DNA from: Desulfobacteraceae bacterium
Lineage (GTDB): Bacteria; Desulfobacterota; Desulfobacteria; Desulfobacterales; BuS5
Assembly: GCA_030642865.1 (NCBI GenBank)
Contig: DAOWMW010000035.1
Coordinates: forward strand, 1-9,580
Direction of reading: 5' to 3'
Length of the DNA: 9,580 nucleotides
Shown: positions 7,666-9,580 of the stretch, piece after piece
How positions within the stretch are numbered: the stretch's first letter is position 1
Layout of the letters: each line of letters begins with the position of its first letter
Notes under the pieces: generated by a model
What the model saw: the letters and a program-made list of their open reading frames with translations, nothing else
Databases searched by the model: none
What the model was told of the DNA's origin: nothing
Made by a program: the position numbers and the translations under genes

Positions 7666-8007
7666 TCAGGCATAAAGCGTATTTTTAGTTTGTGAACGCT
7701 TTTCTTTAATTTTTTTAAATAAAACTTTTATTTCTTCATCAACCCCAGGCATACCAATCTGTCGATTTCTAGAAGCTATTTTATTTGCGATTACCTTTGC
7801 CTCTTTGAAATTTCCTCCTTGATAACATTTATACATTTCTTTTAATGCTATTGGAATTTCACTCTCCTGCTCCTCCAGCCGATGGCATCTCACCTGAGCG
7901 CCGCAGTGAGGGCATTCCCTCACATCGATGGGGCCGCATCATGAATTGGGACAAATATACTTAAAATCCGACAACATACCCTCATATTTACAATTATCGC
8001 AAATCAT
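7666..8007 (-). CDS. Small zinc-ribbon protein with in-frame TGA (possible selenoprotein)
   Basis: Reading from ATG 8007 gives 113 residues if the TGA at 7941-7939 (codon 23) is decoded. Upstream of it lie C3-x2-C6 and C19; downstream C24, C32-x2-C35. The segment CPNS-TGA-CG followed by RECPHCG is the standard zinc-ribbon form CPNxxCG...CPxCG, so both sides belong to one protein. GGAGG at 8018-8014 sits 6 nt before this ATG. The only later start compatible with an uninterrupted frame, GTG 7923, has no ribosome site and would remove half the ribbon. The C-terminal part (about 45-113) is charged and helical-looking. A perfect hairpin begins 15 nt after the TGA, as bacterial SECIS elements do. 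The alternatives are selenocysteine insertion or a nonsense mutation, for example CGA (Arg) or TGG (Trp) to TGA. It lies 40 nt after the activase gene and 14 nt before the radical SAM gene. Confidence 0.6.
7906..7923 (-). promoter_or_regulatory. SECIS-like hairpin after in-frame TGA
   Basis: On the minus strand GTGAGGG (7923-7917), loop AATG (7916-7913) and CCCTCAC (7912-7906) form a perfect 7-bp stem. After a 2x2 mismatch three more pairs are possible (7928-7926 with 7901-7903). The apical loop starts 22 nt after the TGA, inside the range known for bacterial SECIS elements. If the last G-C pair opens, the loop starts with G, as commonly required. It lacks the GGUCU loop of E. coli fdhF, so identity as a SECIS is unproven. 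Confidence 0.4.
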
Positions 8008-8013
8008 AATCTG

Positions 8014-8018
8014 CCTCC
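8014..8018 (-). promoter_or_regulatory. Strong ribosome binding site of the TGA-containing gene
   Basis: GGAGG on the minus strand, 6 nt before ATG 8007. It fixes the true start upstream of the in-frame TGA and shows that the 22 codons before the TGA are translated. Confidence 0.8.
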
Positions 8019-8047
8019 GTGCAATCAAAATAAATATTTATGGAACT

Positions 8048-9043
8048 TTAGCCCCCCACAGTTACGTCTATACCCTGGTCTGTAAAAAGTTCAACAAACT
8101 GCATAATATCATCATCTGTAAATTTTGCATCAGAAGGAAAGGGATAATCATAGCCAAAAAGTCTGTATTTTGCCCCGGCATAGGGATGGTAAGGCAACAA
8201 GTCCACCGCCAGAATCTCCCCTTTTTTATCCAGTTCAGCCACAAATGCGGCAGTTTTTGCTAAAGCTTCCAGTGTATCATTACGCCCTGGTATTACAGGG
8301 ACTCTTATCCGTATGGGAATCCCCTTCTCAGCCAGTTTTTTTGCGTTTTCAAGAATAAGAGTATTGTCCCTTCCTGTAAACTGTTTATGCGCCTTGGGAT
8401 CAAGGTGCTTTAAATCATACAAAATTAAATCAGTATAATTAAGAAGAGTTTCCAGTTTTTCCCAGGGAAGATAACCGCAGGTATCCAAAGCAGTATTGAT
8501 CCCCCGCTCCTTTGCTCCTTTTAAGAGTGCAAGGGAAAATTCAAATCTTGAAGTGGGCTCACCTCCTGAAATTGTTAATCCTCCTCCAGACTGATCATAA
8601 AAAAGTTTATCTTTTTCCACAGTATCCAGCACATCTCCAGCCCGTACAAAAACACCCCACAGGTTCATGCTGTCAAATTCACAGACCTCAACACAACTTT
8701 CACAGGTAATGCACAGATCTTTATTTATGTATGGCGTTTTTTCCTTGGGAAAAGTGATTGCACCTGCGGGACAAGCCGCCACGCATTTGCCGCATCCTGT
8801 ACAATTTTTACTGTTGGGGAATACTTCAGGATATCTCTTCATACCTTCGGGGTTATGGCACCACTTACAGTTCAAAACACACCCCTTGAGAAAAACGGTT
8901 GTTCTTATCCCAGGTCCGTCATTTAAAGAAAACATCTGAATATTGGTTATTATTCCAAGAGTATCATCTGTAGCAAAAGCAGCTTCCTCTTTTTCAACCA
9001 ATGCTGTTTGTTCTGCTTCCTCGTGCAGTATTTGCTGGTTCAC
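8048..9043 (-). CDS. Glycyl-radical enzyme activating enzyme (PflA/BssD-type radical SAM)
   Basis: It generates the glycyl radical on a partner enzyme using SAM and a 4Fe-4S cluster. The signature NDGPGIRT (41-48) leads to CVLNCKWC (C55, C59, C62), followed by HNPEG. An inserted ferredoxin-like domain has two 4Fe-4S motifs, C81/C84/C87/C91 and C111/C114/C117/C121; this insert is found in activases of benzylsuccinate synthase, glycerol/choline-type and 4-hydroxyphenylacetate decarboxylase enzymes but not in PflA itself. SGGEPT (159-164) and the DLKHLDP and LLPYHPYAGAKY segments are also typical. It starts at GTG 9043, 8 nt after AGGAGG. Residues 1-28 are a glutamate/alanine-rich extension before the conserved core. 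The client enzyme is not in the window; it may lie beyond the right edge or elsewhere. Which client it serves (fumarate-adding or other) cannot be decided from the sequence alone. Confidence 0.93.
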   Translation of the reverse strand: MNQQILHEEAEQTALVEKEEAAFATDDTLGIITNIQMFSLNDGPGIRTTVFLKGCVLNCKWCHNPEGMKRYPEVFPNSKNCTGCGKCVAACPAGAITFPKEKTPYINKDLCITCESCVEVCEFDSMNLWGVFVRAGDVLDTVEKDKLFYDQSGGGLTISGGEPTSRFEFSLALLKGAKERGINTALDTCGYLPWEKLETLLNYTDLILYDLKHLDPKAHKQFTGRDNTLILENAKKLAEKGIPIRIRVPVIPGRNDTLEALAKTAAFVAELDKKGEILAVDLLPYHPYAGAKYRLFGYDYPFPSDAKFTDDDIMQFVELFTDQGIDVTVGG

Positions 9044-9051
9044 CTAAAAAA

Positions 9052-9057
9052 CCTCCT
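9052..9057 (-). promoter_or_regulatory. AGGAGG supporting the GTG start of the activase
   Basis: A full AGGAGG on the minus strand lies 8 nt upstream of GTG 9043. It supports the non-ATG start and the acidic N-terminal extension of the activase. Confidence 0.8.
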
Positions 9058-9068
9058 AAATAGTACCC
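9058..9068. repeat. AAATAGTACCC, copy upstream of the activase
   Basis: This 11-bp sequence also occurs at 9412-9422, in front of the 97-residue gene. Each copy lies shortly before a ribosome site on the minus strand (reads GGGTACTATTT). It may be a shared leader element or chance. Confidence 0.35.
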
Positions 9069-9094
9069 AGTTAATCATATTCCAGCGACCGATT

Positions 9095-9388
9095 TTATTC
9101 TGCTGAAATAATTTTTCCTGCCGCGTTTTTTGCTTTAATAATATTATCTATCATCCTTACTGTTTCCACTTCTTTTCGAAACAGATCTGTCCCATTAATA
9201 TAAACAGGCTCATCTCTTTTGATGTCTGCATAAATTACAGAGGAATCACTCCCCGTTGCCTTTAACCATGCAAAATCCCTTTCTTCGTCAAATCCATATT
9301 CATAGGAACTATCATCTATACAAAAGATTCCGGAACCAACATTCCAGATTTGCCACATTTCTTCTGACCACTCAGCTGTGTTATCCAT
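9095..9388 (-). CDS. Unknown 97-residue acidic protein upstream of the activase
   Basis: I do not recognise this protein. It is soluble, acidic and aromatic-rich in its first half (WSEEMWQIWNVGSGIF at 7-22, then DDSSYEYGFDEERDFAW), with a single cysteine (C23) and a helical, lysine-containing C-terminus. It lacks the several cysteines of the small Fe-S subunits BssB and BssC of benzylsuccinate synthase, so I do not assign it as one. GGAG lies 5 nt before ATG 9388. It is the first gene of the visible minus block, 51 nt ahead of the activase GTG, and probably co-transcribed with it. Confidence 0.72.
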   Translation of the reverse strand: MDNTAEWSEEMWQIWNVGSGIFCIDDSSYEYGFDEERDFAWLKATGSDSSVIYADIKRDEPVYINGTDLFRKEVETVRMIDNIIKAKNAAGKIISAE

Positions 9389-9411
9389 AACTTCTCCAAT
9401 ATAAAAGGGTA

Positions 9412-9422
9412 AAATAGTACCC
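9412..9422. repeat. AAATAGTACCC, copy upstream of the 97-residue gene
   Basis: Identical to 9058-9068. Here it is part of a small palindrome, GGGT...ACCC (9407-9422), 19 nt or more before the start codon of the 97-residue gene. Confidence 0.35.
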
Positions 9423-9448
9423 GGCGAAAATTAAAAAAAATAAATATC

Positions 9449-9462
9449 AGCATTTTGATGCT
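9449..9462. other. Small perfect hairpin in the leader region
   Basis: AGCAT-TTTG-ATGCT forms a 5-bp stem with a 4-nt loop. On the minus strand it is followed by an AT-rich run with eight T residues, so it could act as a weak terminator or attenuator ahead of the minus block. The stem is short and AT-rich and the call is tentative. Confidence 0.3.
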
Positions 9463-9544
9463 TAGGATCGTGAATTTTATAAATTACCCATAATTACTTG
9501 TTCTTGTGCCCGTCTTCTGTGTTGCATCAATGGCCAAAATTGCG

Positions 9545-9570
9545 TAGGGGCATCCCTTGTGGGTGCCCAA
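9545..9570. repeat. REP-like GC-rich hairpin at right edge
   Basis: GGGCATCCC (9548-9556), loop TTGT, and GGGTGCCC (9561-9568) form a stem with one bulged T in otherwise AT-rich surroundings. The form GTAGGGGC...GCCC is typical of interspersed REP-like palindromes. The rest of the gene-free stretch 9389-9580 shows no convincing sigma-70 promoter or RNA gene to me. The unit may continue past the window edge. Confidence 0.55.
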
Positions 9571-9580
9571 AATGCTTCGA

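Noticed and set aside
7666..7923. An 85-residue gene starting at GTG 7923
   Set aside because: There is no ribosome site before this GTG, it would begin inside the zinc ribbon, and a strong GGAGG/ATG lies upstream in the same frame at 8007. Reinitiation after the TGA remains possible but is less likely as the original design.
8048..9043. Naming the activase bssD or assD
   Set aside because: The motifs fit any activase with the two-cluster ferredoxin insert, and no glycyl-radical enzyme is present in the window to identify the pathway.
9533..9544. GCCAAAATTGCG shared with the palindromic element's inner arm (around 5628-5640)
   Set aside because: A 12-base match is expected by chance at about this frequency in 9.5 kb of both strands, and the terminal repeats are absent at the right edge.
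9545..9570. Sigma-54 promoter reading leftward (GGGCAC...TGC)
   Set aside because: The bases are explained by the REP-like hairpin, spacing and sequence fit the -24/-12 consensus poorly, and the site is about 160 nt from the first gene.

Overview
The window looks like part of an anaerobic deltaproteobacterial genome (Desulfobacterota, Desulfobacterales-like). This is inferred from the moderate AT richness, the density of radical SAM enzymes, a glycyl-radical-enzyme activase with two extra 4Fe-4S clusters, and a possible selenocysteine codon. No rRNA, tRNA or CRISPR array is visible.

Two gene blocks converge near position 2090. The plus-strand block (1-2068) holds a von Willebrand A (VWA) protein, cut by the left edge, and a MoxR-family AAA+ ATPase. 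The minus-strand block (9388 down to 2113) reads, in transcription order: a 97-residue protein of unknown function; a PflA/BssD-type activase; a small zinc-ribbon protein whose frame contains a TGA codon; a B12-binding-like radical SAM protein; a 257-bp palindromic insertion element; a 173-residue unknown protein; a second VWA protein paralogous to the first; and a radical SAM/SPASM protein of the AhbD/NirJ type. Spacing is mostly tight, with a 1-nt stop/start overlap between the last two genes, so the minus block is probably one operon.

My reading is an enzyme activation and maturation locus. The activase installs a glycyl radical in an enzyme that is not in the window. A MoxR/VWA chaperone pair may assemble, remodel or rescue that enzyme or a metalloenzyme; bss-type toluene-activation operons also carry a MoxR-like protein of similar size. 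The two other radical SAM proteins may modify a peptide, protein or cofactor. This link is inference from gene order; the target enzyme is not visible.

The two most noteworthy features are sequence-level. First, the zinc-ribbon gene starts 84 nt upstream of its first uninterrupted start, behind a strong GGAGG, and reads through one in-frame TGA that is followed 15 nt later by a perfect 7-bp hairpin. It is either an undescribed selenoprotein or a nonsense-mutated gene. Second, a palindromic element flanked by a perfect 9-bp direct repeat has split two genes that were once 2 nt apart and now supplies the stop codon of the upstream one. A 30-bp tandem duplication at the start of the SPASM gene has also duplicated its start codon.
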